From the NCBI GenBank assembly GCA_946061355.1, contig CAMGRE010000054.1, positions 1 to 12,397 on the forward strand: a stretch of DNA of 12,397 nt, given 5' to 3'. The position numbers and the translations under genes were made by a program. The notes below the pieces were generated by a model that saw nothing but the letters and a program-made list of their open reading frames with translations, did not search any database and was not told the DNA's origin. Shown piece by piece: positions 6,938 through 12,397 of the stretch. The stretch's first letter is position 1. Every line of letters starts with the position of its first letter. The stretch is from an uncultured bacterium (GTDB lineage: Bacteria > Bacillota > Clostridia > Lachnospirales > Lachnospiraceae).

Positions 6938-8092
6938 ATGAAGAAAGCCTGCAGGCAGATTGCGGCGCTGATGACTGTGGTATTTGCGGTCTACGCAACA
7001 TCAGACACAGTGTTTGCACTCACCACACAGGAAAAACTGAATCAGGCAAAACAGGAAAAGGCGCAGACGGAAGCAGAGTTGAAACAGACGAAGGACAATA
7101 TTACCGGTATGCAGGGGGCAAAGGATTCCCTGCAGGGACAGCTGGTGATACTGAATGACAATCTGGAAGAAGTCAGCCGGAATCTCAGTGAACTGGAAGA
7201 GAAGATCGGACAGAAAGAACAGGAGATCGAGGATACGCAGGCTGCGCTTGAAGAAGCGGAAGATACGGTAGAATGGCAGTATGAATGCATGAAAAAGCGA
7301 ATGCAGTTCATGTATGAGCGGAGCGATACGGCATATCTGGAAATGCTGTTTGCCGCCAATGGTTTCGGCGATTTCCTGAATAAGAGTATCTATATGGAAC
7401 AGCTTGCAGAATATGACAAAAAGATGCTGAAGCAGTACCAGGATACGCAGGCTGAGATCGAAGAGGAAAAGGAAAAGCTGATTGCCCAGAAGCAGGAACT
7501 GGATGAACTTCATGAACAGACGGAAGCGGAACAGGGAAAAGTCGCAGGACTTGTGAAAAATACCGCAAATAACATTGCCAGTTATGCGGATCAGATTTCC
7601 ACGGCACAGAATGTGGCGCTTGCCTACGAGGCGAAAGTGAAAGAGCAGGAGGCAAATATCGCGGCACTGCAGAAACAGCTCGCGGAGGAACAGGCAATGT
7701 CGCGTCTGGCTGCGCAGTCTTCCTGGAGAAATATTTCGGAAGTGACCTTTGCCGAAGGGGATCGGGAATTGCTGGCGCAGCTGATCTATTGTGAAGCCGG
7801 AGGGGAACCCTATGCCGGTAAACTTGCAGTGGGGGCAGTGGTGATCAACCGTGTGCTCAGTTCCGTGTATCCCAATACGGTGGTGGGCGTTATCTATCAG
7901 AATAAACAGTTTTCACCGGTGGGTAGCGGAAGGCTTGCACTCGCCCTCGCGGAAGGACGCGCGACACAGGCGTGCTATCAGGCGGCGGATGAGGCGATGA
8001 AAGGCATGACCAATGTCGGGAACTGCGTGTATTTCAGGACGCCGATCCCGGGGCTCACAGGTATTTCCATCGGGGGACATATTTTCTACTAG
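6938..8092 (+). CDS. Secreted cell-wall hydrolase: long coiled coil plus SleB-type catalytic domain
   Basis: A 384-residue exported protein (numbering from 6938). Residues 1-27 form a signal peptide with a positive start, a hydrophobic core and an A-type cleavage end (TVFA). Residues about 30-255 are a highly charged Lys/Glu/Gln coiled coil in two arms. The part near 118-165, FMYERSDTAYLEMLFAAN followed by GFGDFLNKS, resembles the hinge of CwlO/PcsB coiled coils. Residues about 274-384 form a Hydrolase_2 (SleB/CwlJ) domain with LLAQLIYCEAGGEPYAGKLA; the likely catalytic acid is E286, and the C-terminal GGHIFY closes the domain. SleB proteins are lytic transglycosylases of spore cortex or related wall hydrolases. 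No peptidoglycan-binding or SPOR repeat is present. It follows comEB by 27 bases and probably shares its transcript. Whether it serves germination or vegetative division is unknown. Confidence 0.9.
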   Translation: MKKACRQIAALMTVVFAVYATSDTVFALTTQEKLNQAKQEKAQTEAELKQTKDNITGMQGAKDSLQGQLVILNDNLEEVSRNLSELEEKIGQKEQEIEDTQAALEEAEDTVEWQYECMKKRMQFMYERSDTAYLEMLFAANGFGDFLNKSIYMEQLAEYDKKMLKQYQDTQAEIEEEKEKLIAQKQELDELHEQTEAEQGKVAGLVKNTANNIASYADQISTAQNVALAYEAKVKEQEANIAALQKQLAEEQAMSRLAAQSSWRNISEVTFAEGDRELLAQLIYCEAGGEPYAGKLAVGAVVINRVLSSVYPNTVVGVIYQNKQFSPVGSGRLALALAEGRATQACYQAADEAMKGMTNVGNCVYFRTPIPGLTGISIGGHIFY

Positions 8093-8132
8093 AAGAGCAT
8101 GGACACATATCATAAGGGGATGCATACTGGAA

Positions 8133-8162
8133 AGACATTGTACGGATCACTTTACAATGTCT
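8133..8162. terminator. Perfect 10-bp inverted repeat between convergent genes, possible bidirectional terminator
   Basis: AGACATTGTA (8133-8142) and TACAATGTCT (8153-8162) are exact reverse complements around a 10-base loop. The repeat lies where the hydrolase transcript (+) and the DUF402 transcript (-) meet, and it contains the DUF402 stop codon. Neither side has a proper T tract (the - strand reads CTTTCC), so intrinsic termination would be weak; an mRNA-end stabilising hairpin is an alternative. Confidence 0.4.
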
Positions 8163-8634
8163 CAAATGATTCGATATATTTTGTCAGTTTCGCCAGTTCC
8201 CCCTTATAGATGAGTGATAACAGGGCATTGCAGGAGAGCAGTGCCTTTTTTAATTCATTCATGGAAATGCCGCCGCATTCGAGTGCCGGCACCATCTCAT
8301 CCAGATCCACGACTTTCACAAAACCATCGGGATAGATGATCACATCCGCCAGCAGATCCGTGACGATCAGCTTGTTTTCGGAGGCATTGTATTCGTGGGT
8401 GATGATATCGCAGTAATAATAAATCAGGGTGTTGTCCTGACGGTAGAATTTGCTGATCTTATAGCCCTCTTTTAAAAAGTAGCACGAATAGCCGTGATGC
8501 AAGTCCTTTTTGGGCTTAAGGGCTTTCCAACGGGTGACAATGACGGAGTCGTCCCACATAAGAATCTCGTCATCCTTAAGCAAAATACATTCATCGGGAA
8601 TGATTCGTTTACGATAAAGAAGCGGATAGTTCAT
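8152..8634 (-). CDS. DUF402 domain protein (probable nucleotide di/triphosphatase-like)
   Basis: A 160-residue cytoplasmic protein on the opposite strand, with no signal peptide or membrane segment. The core IYYYCDI (71-77), followed by TDLLADVIIYPDGFVKVVDLDEM (92-114), is the DUF402 signature. It carries the acidic residues D93, D97, D103, D110 and D112, which in this family bind divalent metal and phosphate. Characterised relatives include the staphylococcal nucleoside di/triphosphatase (Ntdp) and FomD, so a nucleotide-phosphate hydrolase is the best guess; the actual substrate cannot be told. The C-terminal half (about 122-160) is a helical tail. The ATG at 8634 has a good AGGAGA (8639-8644 on the complementary strand). 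It has its own promoter and stands alone, convergent with the hydrolase gene and divergent from the ATP synthase operon. Confidence 0.85.
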   Translation of the reverse strand: MNYPLLYRKRIIPDECILLKDDEILMWDDSVIVTRWKALKPKKDLHHGYSCYFLKEGYKISKFYRQDNTLIYYYCDIITHEYNASENKLIVTDLLADVIIYPDGFVKVVDLDEMVPALECGGISMNELKKALLSCNALLSLIYKGELAKLTKYIESFETL

Positions 8635-8668
8635 ATTGTCTCCTGCGCTGTGCTTTTTGTAGAAAAAG

Positions 8669-8695
8669 GTAACTGATCAACAGATTTTCAGTTAC
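8669..8695 (-). promoter_or_regulatory. Inverted repeat at the predicted 5' end of the DUF402 mRNA
   Basis: GTAACTGA (8669-8676) and TCAGTTAC (8688-8695) form a perfect 8-bp stem with an 11-base loop. Read on the - strand, the stem is followed by one C and a run of five Ts (8663-8667). The predicted transcription start (near 8693) lies in its first arm. It could be a 5' stabilising hairpin, a weak attenuator, or an operator for a dimeric repressor; the sequence does not decide. Confidence 0.4.
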
Positions 8696-8699
8696 AAAA

Positions 8700-8728
8700 A
8701 TAGTACACTTACAGCACCGGAAAGTCAA
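8700..8728 (-). promoter_or_regulatory. Sigma-A-type promoter of the DUF402 gene
   Basis: On the - strand, TTGACT (8728-8723) and TACTAT (8705-8700) are separated by exactly 17 bases. The -35 matches five of six consensus bases and the -10 four of six. It implies a start near 8693 and a leader of about 58 bases. Confidence 0.6.
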
Positions 8729-8751
8729 TGAAAAACGAAAGAGTTTTTTGC

Positions 8752-8780
8752 TTTACATAAACTATGAAATTTTGTATAAT
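8752..8780 (+). promoter_or_regulatory. Sigma-A-type promoter of the ATP synthase operon
   Basis: TTTACA (8752-8757, five of six) and TATAAT (8775-8780, perfect) are separated by 17 bases, in an AT-rich stretch. Transcription should begin near 8787, leaving a leader of about 47 bases before atpZ. The -35 elements of this promoter and of the divergent DUF402 promoter are only 23 bases apart (8729-8751), so the two polymerases may compete. Confidence 0.75.
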
Positions 8781-8833
8781 TTAGACTATGGGTAAATTGA
8801 TTCAAAAGGTTTTGTGAAGGAGCGTGAGAACAT

Positions 8834-9097
8834 ATGAAGTATGACCGTTCCACATTCCGGATGCTGGCAATGTTCAGCCAGTTTGGCATTCATATGCTGG
8901 TCCCCATTTTTTTGTGTTCTTTTCTTGGCATCTTTATCGATAAGAAGCTGGGTACTTCCTATTGGATGGTCATTCTCTTTTTTGTGGGAGCGCTGGCTGG
9001 CTACAGAAATGTTTACCGTCTGGCAAAAAGGCTGGGAGAGAAACAGGACCTGGAGGCATTGAATGAGAGGAAGCACAGGAAAAATAAAAAACATTGA
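8834..9097 (+). CDS. atpZ: AtpZ/AtpI-family small membrane protein of the ATP synthase operon
   Basis: An 87-residue protein with two membrane helices (about 15-35 and 43-62) and a basic C-terminal tail. The second helix region WMVILFFVGALAGYRNVYR (44-62) is the AtpZ hallmark. In alkaliphilic Bacillus, AtpZ works with AtpI in Mg2+/Ca2+ uptake near the ATP synthase, and proteins of this group aid assembly of the c ring; here the role is inferred from family and position. It is first in the operon, with GAAGGAG at 8816-8822 spaced a rather long 11 bases from the ATG. The last 35 bases overlap atpI, which suggests translational coupling. Confidence 0.85.
   Translation: MKYDRSTFRMLAMFSQFGIHMLVPIFLCSFLGIFIDKKLGTSYWMVILFFVGALAGYRNVYRLAKRLGEKQDLEALNERKHRKNKKH
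9051..9056 (+). promoter_or_regulatory. Ribosome binding site of atpI inside atpZ
   Basis: TGGAGG is 6 bases from the ATG at 9063 and supports an atpI start that overlaps the end of atpZ by 35 bases. Confidence 0.6.
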
Positions 9098-9470
9098 TGC
9101 TACATTGAAAGAGATGTTTCTTGCCATGTTGGCAGTCGGGCTGCTTGTACAGTTTACCCTTGTCTGGTTTATACAGGACAAAGCCGGGTTTTCCATCGGC
9201 TTGTGGGTGGGGGTTATCACAGCGGCATTTATGGCGAATAATATGAATTCCACTCTGGAGCGCGCGCTTTCATTGGGCGAGGGCGGGGCACAGACATTGA
9301 TCCGCAAAAATTACATTCTCCGCTATTTTGCGGTGATTGTAGTTCTGATCGGATCGTATTTCACCGGACGGGTGAATCCCTTTGCTGTGTTTGGGGGAAT
9401 CATGACCTTAAAGGTATCGGCGTATCTGCAGCCGCTTACACATAAAATTTTAGAGAGAATAAGGAGGTGA
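9063..9470 (+). CDS. atpI: ATP synthase subunit I (AtpI family)
   Basis: A 135-residue integral membrane protein with four predicted helices (about 18-37, 43-60, 86-102 and 105-124), with NNMNSTLERAL (59-69) and the basic loop RKNYILRY (81-88) between pairs. Length, topology and position directly before atpB identify it as the AtpI/ATP synthase I family. Members assist c-ring assembly, shown for Na+-type synthases such as that of Acetobacterium, or contribute to Mg2+ transport; they are not part of the finished enzyme. It overlaps atpZ at its start, and its stop codon lies inside the atpB ribosome binding site. Confidence 0.85.
   Translation: MRGSTGKIKNIDATLKEMFLAMLAVGLLVQFTLVWFIQDKAGFSIGLWVGVITAAFMANNMNSTLERALSLGEGGAQTLIRKNYILRYFAVIVVLIGSYFTGRVNPFAVFGGIMTLKVSAYLQPLTHKILERIRR
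9461..9470 (+). promoter_or_regulatory. Unusually complete ribosome binding site of atpB
   Basis: AAGGAGGTGA matches the 16S rRNA anti-Shine-Dalgarno end over ten bases, and its last three bases are the atpI stop codon. GGAGG is 7 bases from the atpB ATG. The arrangement suits ribosomes that terminate on atpI and restart on atpB. Confidence 0.75.
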
Positions 9471-9474
9471 GTCT

Positions 9475-10194
9475 ATGGGACAGGGGATCCTGTTATCCGG
9501 GAACGCTGACATTGATTTTATGATTCATGGCGTGTTTTCCTATGAATTGTTCGGTCAGACTTTCTGGATAACGACCACGCATGTCTGCATCCTGATCGTG
9601 ATGCTTGTGATCATAGGGTTCTGCATCGCGGCAAACCGGGTGATAAAGCATGCGTCAGAGGTGCCGGGAAACTTCCAGAATATCGTGGAACTTATCGTAG
9701 AGAAGCTGGATGGCATGGTGGAGAGCGCCATGGGGAAGAACGCATCAAAGTTTGCCAATTATATCGGTACGATTTTTATTTTTATTCTGATCTCCAACAT
9801 ATCGGGTCTGTTTGGATTGAGACCGCCGACAGCCGATTACGGAGTGACATTTCCGCTTGGTGTGATGACATTTGCCATCATTCATTTTAATAAGTTCAAA
9901 CATCAGAAAGTGTCCGGCGTGATCAAAGGACTGTGCGACCCGTGGGTATTCTGGGCGCCGATCAATATCATAGGTGATCTTGCGGTGCCGATTTCTTTGT
10001 CGCTGCGTCTTTTTGCCAATGTGTTGTCGGGAACGGTTATGATGGCGTTGGTCTATGGCCTGCTGAAATGGATCGCAATTATCTGGCCGGCGGCGCTGCA
10101 TGTGTATTTTGACTTATTTTCCGGAGCGATTCAGACATACGTATTCTGTATGCTGACGATGACTTATGTCAGCGATGCGATCGGAGACGATTAA
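9475..10194 (+). CDS. atpB: F-type ATP synthase subunit a
   Basis: The 239-residue membrane stator subunit that forms the two ion half-channels against the c ring. At least five hydrophobic helices are visible (about 31-53, 95-114, 125-138, 160-200 as a long hairpin, 208-233). The essential arginine is R178 in SLSLRLFANVLSG (174-186), facing the c-ring carboxylate, and the ENDING helix GAIQTYVFCMLTMTYVSDA (217-235) is typical. The P-N-F-Q-N-I-V-E-L segment (64-73) before helix 2 is also conserved. It is followed after 30 bases by atpE. Ion specificity is better judged from the c subunit. No anomaly in length or key residues. Confidence 0.97.
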   Translation: MGQGILLSGNADIDFMIHGVFSYELFGQTFWITTTHVCILIVMLVIIGFCIAANRVIKHASEVPGNFQNIVELIVEKLDGMVESAMGKNASKFANYIGTIFIFILISNISGLFGLRPPTADYGVTFPLGVMTFAIIHFNKFKHQKVSGVIKGLCDPWVFWAPINIIGDLAVPISLSLRLFANVLSGTVMMALVYGLLKWIAIIWPAALHVYFDLFSGAIQTYVFCMLTMTYVSDAIGDD

Positions 10195-10209
10195 AACCCA
10201 ATTCATTTT

Positions 10210-10216
10210 AAGGAGG
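10210..10216 (+). promoter_or_regulatory. Strong ribosome binding site of atpE
   Basis: AAGGAGG is spaced 8 bases from the ATG in an A-rich leader with a T-rich stretch before it. This fits the need for many copies of subunit c per complex. Confidence 0.65.
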
Positions 10217-10224
10217 AAAAAAAG

Positions 10225-10479
10225 ATGGAATTTAACACGAACTTTATTTTAGGATGCTCGGCGATCGGTGCAGGACTTGCGGTTATCGCAGGTATCGGAC
10301 CCGGTGTCGGACAGGGTATCGCGGCAGGACATGCTGCGGCAGCAGTAGGAAGAAACCCGGGAGCAAGCTCAGAGATCAGATCCATGATGCTTCTCGGACA
10401 GGCAGTTGCCGAGACCACAGGTCTTTACGGTCTGTTGATCGCCATGCTCCTGTTATTTGTAAAACCTCTTGTACCGTAA
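10225..10479 (+). CDS. atpE: F-type ATP synthase subunit c, with Na+-binding signature
   Basis: An 84-residue hairpin proteolipid that forms the rotor ring. Helix 1 spans about 8-38 and contains the glycine zipper GIGPGVGQGIAAG (23-35). The polar loop VGRNPGA (41-47) contacts gamma/epsilon, and helix 2 spans about 52-80. The ion-carrying carboxylate is E63 in VAETTGLYG (61-69). Compared with the sodium rotor of Ilyobacter tartaricus (Q32, V63, E65, S66, T67, Y70), this protein has Q30, V61, E63, T64, T65 and Y68 at a constant offset of two, so all Na+ ligands are present with Ser to Thr as the only change. Proton-type c subunits lack the Gln and Ser/Thr pair. It sits between atpB and atpF, the standard order. 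Confidence 0.97.
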   Translation: MEFNTNFILGCSAIGAGLAVIAGIGPGVGQGIAAGHAAAAVGRNPGASSEIRSMMLLGQAVAETTGLYGLLIAMLLLFVKPLVP

Positions 10480-10482
10480 AAA

Positions 10483-10513
10483 GTGTCTTACTAAAATCTT
10501 TGAAAGGAGACAC
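10483..10513 (+). promoter_or_regulatory. Possible hairpin masking the atpF ribosome binding site
   Basis: GTGTCT (10483-10488) and AGACAC (10508-10513) are exact reverse complements with a 19-base loop. The atpF Shine-Dalgarno AAAGGAG (10503-10509) lies in the loop and second arm. The stem is short, so it is only a weak candidate for lowering b-subunit synthesis relative to c. Confidence 0.3.
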
Positions 10514-10515
10514 AG

Positions 10516-11034
10516 ATGGATTCATATTTATTTGACCTGAAGCCCCAGCTGATCCATGATGCGATCCTTAGCATGATTGCTGTCTTTACGCTGTTTCTGG
10601 TTGCTTCCAATCTGTTGTTCAATCCGGTACGCCAGATGCTCAAAAAGCGTCAGGATAAGATACAGGGAGAACTCGAGGATGCAAAGCAGAATCAGGATGA
10701 AGCTGCGGCGCTGAAGGCAGAGTACGAGGCAAAACTCAAGGATATCAATGTGGAGGCTGAGGAGATTCTGGGCGAAGCCAGAAAGAAAGCGCTCGCGAAT
10801 GAGAACAGGATCATCGCGGAAGCAAAGGAAGAGGCGGCGAGGATCCGTGAGAGGGCTGAGCAGGAAGCTGAACTTGAGAAGAAGAAGGCCGCGGATGATG
10901 TGAAGAAGGAGATGATCTCCATTGCTTCCGTCATGGCAGGCAAGGTTGTTGCAGCTTCGATCGATACGACTGTCCAGGACAGCCTGATCGAGGAAACATT
11001 GAAAGAAATAGGTGACAATACATGGCTAAGCTGA
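10516..11034 (+). CDS. atpF: F-type ATP synthase subunit b
   Basis: A 172-residue peripheral-stalk subunit. One N-terminal membrane helix (about 14-36, ILSMIAVFTLFLVASNLLF) is followed by NPVRQMLKKRQDKI (36-49), the conserved turn from membrane into stalk. A long charged helix (about 41-135) rich in Ala, Glu and Lys then dimerises as a right-handed coiled coil. The C-terminal part (about 136-172) binds subunit delta. Length is normal. The ATG has AAAGGAG at 10503-10509, and the last 13 bases overlap atpH, so the two stator genes are translationally coupled. Confidence 0.95.
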   Translation: MDSYLFDLKPQLIHDAILSMIAVFTLFLVASNLLFNPVRQMLKKRQDKIQGELEDAKQNQDEAAALKAEYEAKLKDINVEAEEILGEARKKALANENRIIAEAKEEAARIRERAEQEAELEKKKAADDVKKEMISIASVMAGKVVAASIDTTVQDSLIEETLKEIGDNTWLS

Positions 11035-11570
11035 TTAGTGGAACATACGGCGAAGCCCTGTTTGAGCTTGCCGTGGAAGAGGACAGGCTGGATTCCCTTG
11101 CGGAGGAGATACGGAGTCTGCAGCAGATCCTGTCGGAAAATAAGGATCTGGACAAACTGATGAATCATCCGAAGATCAGCAAGGATGAGAAGCTTCAGGT
11201 GATGGAAAACATTTTTAAAGAGAAAATCAGTGAGGAACTGATGGGGCTGCTTTCCATCATGATCATGAAGGATCGTTACCGGGAGCTTGATTCGGTTCTG
11301 GATTATTTCCTGAACCGGGTAAAGGAAGTGAAGGGGATCGGAGTGGCGTATGTTACTACCGTTTCCGGCCTGAGCGATGTGCAGAAAGAACAGATTGTCG
11401 CTAAACTGCTTGCAACGACCGGTTATCGGCAGATGGAGATGCATTATCAGGAGGATCAGAGCCTGATCGGAGGCATGATGATCCGAATCGGTGACCGTAT
11501 CGTGGACAGCAGCATCAGGACAAAGCTGGAAGAACTGCAAAAACAGTTGATGAAGATTCAATTGGGATAA
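11022..11570 (+). CDS. atpH: F-type ATP synthase subunit delta
   Basis: A 182-residue OSCP/delta subunit joining the b dimer to the top of the alpha3beta3 head. The N-terminal six-helix domain opens with YGEALFELAVEE (9-20), typical of the family, and covers about 1-105. The C-terminal domain ends in the hallmark IGGMMIRIGDRIVDSSI (149-165) and a closing amphipathic helix. Its ATG lies inside the end of atpF, with AGGTGA (11010-11015) 6 bases upstream. A gap of 43 bases separates it from atpA. Confidence 0.96.
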   Translation: MAKLISGTYGEALFELAVEEDRLDSLAEEIRSLQQILSENKDLDKLMNHPKISKDEKLQVMENIFKEKISEELMGLLSIMIMKDRYRELDSVLDYFLNRVKEVKGIGVAYVTTVSGLSDVQKEQIVAKLLATTGYRQMEMHYQEDQSLIGGMMIRIGDRIVDSSIRTKLEELQKQLMKIQLG

Positions 11571-11613
11571 TTTTTTAACGTTACACAATAACAAGAAAGG
11601 TGCGTAAAGATCT

Positions 11614-12397
11614 ATGAACTTAAGACCAGAAGAGATTAGTTCAGTCATAAAGGATCAGATCAAGAGATATGCGTCAGAACTGGAGGTATCCGATGTGGGT
11701 ACCGTGATCCAGGTGGCTGACGGTATCGCCCGCGTACACGGACTGGAAAACGCAATGCAGGGTGAGCTCCTTGAGTTCCCCGGGGAAGTATACGGAATGG
11801 TGATGAACCTGGAAGAGGATAATGTGGGTGCCGTTCTCCTTGGCAGTCACAGAAATATCAACGAAGGTGACATTGTCAAGACGACCGGACGAGTGGTAGA
11901 GGTTCCCGTAGGCGATGCGATGTTAGGACGTGTTGTGAATGCGTTGGGGCAGCCGATTGACGGCAAGGGACCTGTTCAGACTGACAAATTCCGCAAAATT
12001 GAGCGAGTGGCATCCGGCGTTATCACGAGAAAGTCTGTGGATACACCGCTTCAGACGGGTATTAAGGCAATTGATTCCATGGTTCCCATCGGAAGGGGTC
12101 AGCGTGAGCTGATCATCGGTGACAGACAGACCGGTAAGACGGCGATTGCCATTGATACGATTATCAATCAAAAGGGACAGAACGTAAAATGTATTTACGT
12201 TGCGATAGGACAGAAGGCTTCTACCGTAGCGAATGTCGTGAAGACGCTGGAGGAATTCGGCGCGATGAATTATACGACAGTGGTTGCGGCTGCAGCCAGT
12301 GAGCTGGCGCCGTTACAGTACATTGCTCCCTATTCCGGCTGTGCGATCGGTGAGGAATGGATGGAGAACGGCGAGGATGTGCTGATCGTTTATGACG
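11614..12397 (+). CDS. atpA: F-type ATP synthase subunit alpha (3'-partial)
   Basis: The first 261 codons of the noncatalytic nucleotide-binding subunit; the full protein is normally about 500 residues, so roughly half is cut off by the window edge. It begins MNLRPEEISSVIK and continues with the beta-barrel domain VGTVIQVADGIARVHGL (28-44). The Walker A loop GDRQTGKT is at 169-176 with K175 and T176. Next come YVAIGQKASTVANVV (195-209) and the start of the Walker B strand, LIVYD at 257-261, where the window ends. The GDRQTGKT form is diagnostic of alpha, not beta (GGAGVGKT). The ATG at 11614 has only a distant AAAGGTG (11596-11602, 11 bases away). Next genes expected outside the window are atpG, atpD and atpC. 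Confidence 0.97.
   Translation, partial: MNLRPEEISSVIKDQIKRYASELEVSDVGTVIQVADGIARVHGLENAMQGELLEFPGEVYGMVMNLEEDNVGAVLLGSHRNINEGDIVKTTGRVVEVPVGDAMLGRVVNALGQPIDGKGPVQTDKFRKIERVASGVITRKSVDTPLQTGIKAIDSMVPIGRGQRELIIGDRQTGKTAIAIDTIINQKGQNVKCIYVAIGQKASTVANVVKTLEEFGAMNYTTVVAAAASELAPLQYIAPYSGCAIGEEWMENGEDVLIVYD

Noticed and set aside
8013..8213. A 66-codon + strand frame over the end of the hydrolase and the intergenic region
   Set aside because: It overlaps the conserved SleB C-terminus in another frame, has no ribosome binding site, and shows no recognisable protein features.
11544..11576. Weak stem CAGTTGA/TCAATTG followed by six Ts between atpH and atpA, as an internal terminator
   Set aside because: The stem is AT-rich with a G-U pair, and six bases separate it from the T run. 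It sits inside the end of atpH, so it is probably too weak to act.
10692..11648. A 318-codon open frame on the - strand across atpF and atpH
   Set aside because: It is antisense to two clear ATP synthase genes; the Ser/Phe/Leu-rich translation mirrors Glu/Lys-rich helices and shows no domain.
1..12397. CRISPR arrays, insertion sequences, prophage genes, tRNA or rRNA genes, toxin-antitoxin pairs
   Set aside because: No regularly spaced repeats, transposase or integrase motifs, tRNA cloverleaf or rRNA stretches were seen; coding density and gene content are those of a core chromosome.

Overview
The window looks like a chromosomal segment of a Gram-positive anaerobe of the Clostridia, most likely a Lachnospiraceae relative. 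The evidence is spore-type cell-wall enzymes (CwlD amidase, SleB-domain hydrolase, YdhD/SleL-like GH18), strong Shine-Dalgarno sites, moderate GC, and the Firmicute neighbourhood linking ywlC (Sua5), rpiB, upp and the F-type ATP synthase operon. The species cannot be named from the sequence. No tRNA, rRNA, CRISPR, insertion sequence or phage gene is visible, so this is core rather than accessory DNA.

Left part (1-4159, all + strand): the 3' part of a secreted GH18 protein with an SH3-like domain; a complete transmembrane methyl-accepting chemotaxis protein with a periplasmic-type Cache sensor; and a membrane-anchored CwlD-type N-acetylmuramoyl-L-alanine amidase.

Middle part (4230-8092, + strand, tightly packed): threonylcarbamoyl-AMP synthase (tRNA t6A modification), ribose-5-phosphate isomerase B, uracil phosphoribosyltransferase, dCMP deaminase, and a secreted coiled-coil/SleB cell-wall hydrolase. 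RpiB (pentose phosphate pathway, a route to PRPP), Upp (uracil + PRPP to UMP) and dCMP deaminase (dCMP to dUMP) form a short pyrimidine supply line. A lone DUF402 protein (8152-8634, - strand), a probable nucleotide phosphatase-like enzyme, converges on the hydrolase gene and diverges from the ATP synthase operon.

Right part (8834-12397, + strand): the ATP synthase operon in the order atpZ-atpI-atpB(a)-atpE(c)-atpF(b)-atpH(delta)-atpA(alpha). It is driven by a near-consensus sigma-A promoter (TTTACA-17-TATAAT). The window ends inside atpA, just at its Walker B strand. The c subunit carries the residue pattern of Na+-binding rotors (Q30, V61, E63, T64, T65, Y68), so this enzyme may couple to sodium.

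I do not see a clearly new multi-gene system. The observations most worth checking are the Na+ signature, the CwlO/PcsB-like coiled coil fused to a SleB domain, an inverted repeat at the predicted transcription start of the DUF402 gene, and a hairpin that could mask the atpF ribosome binding site.
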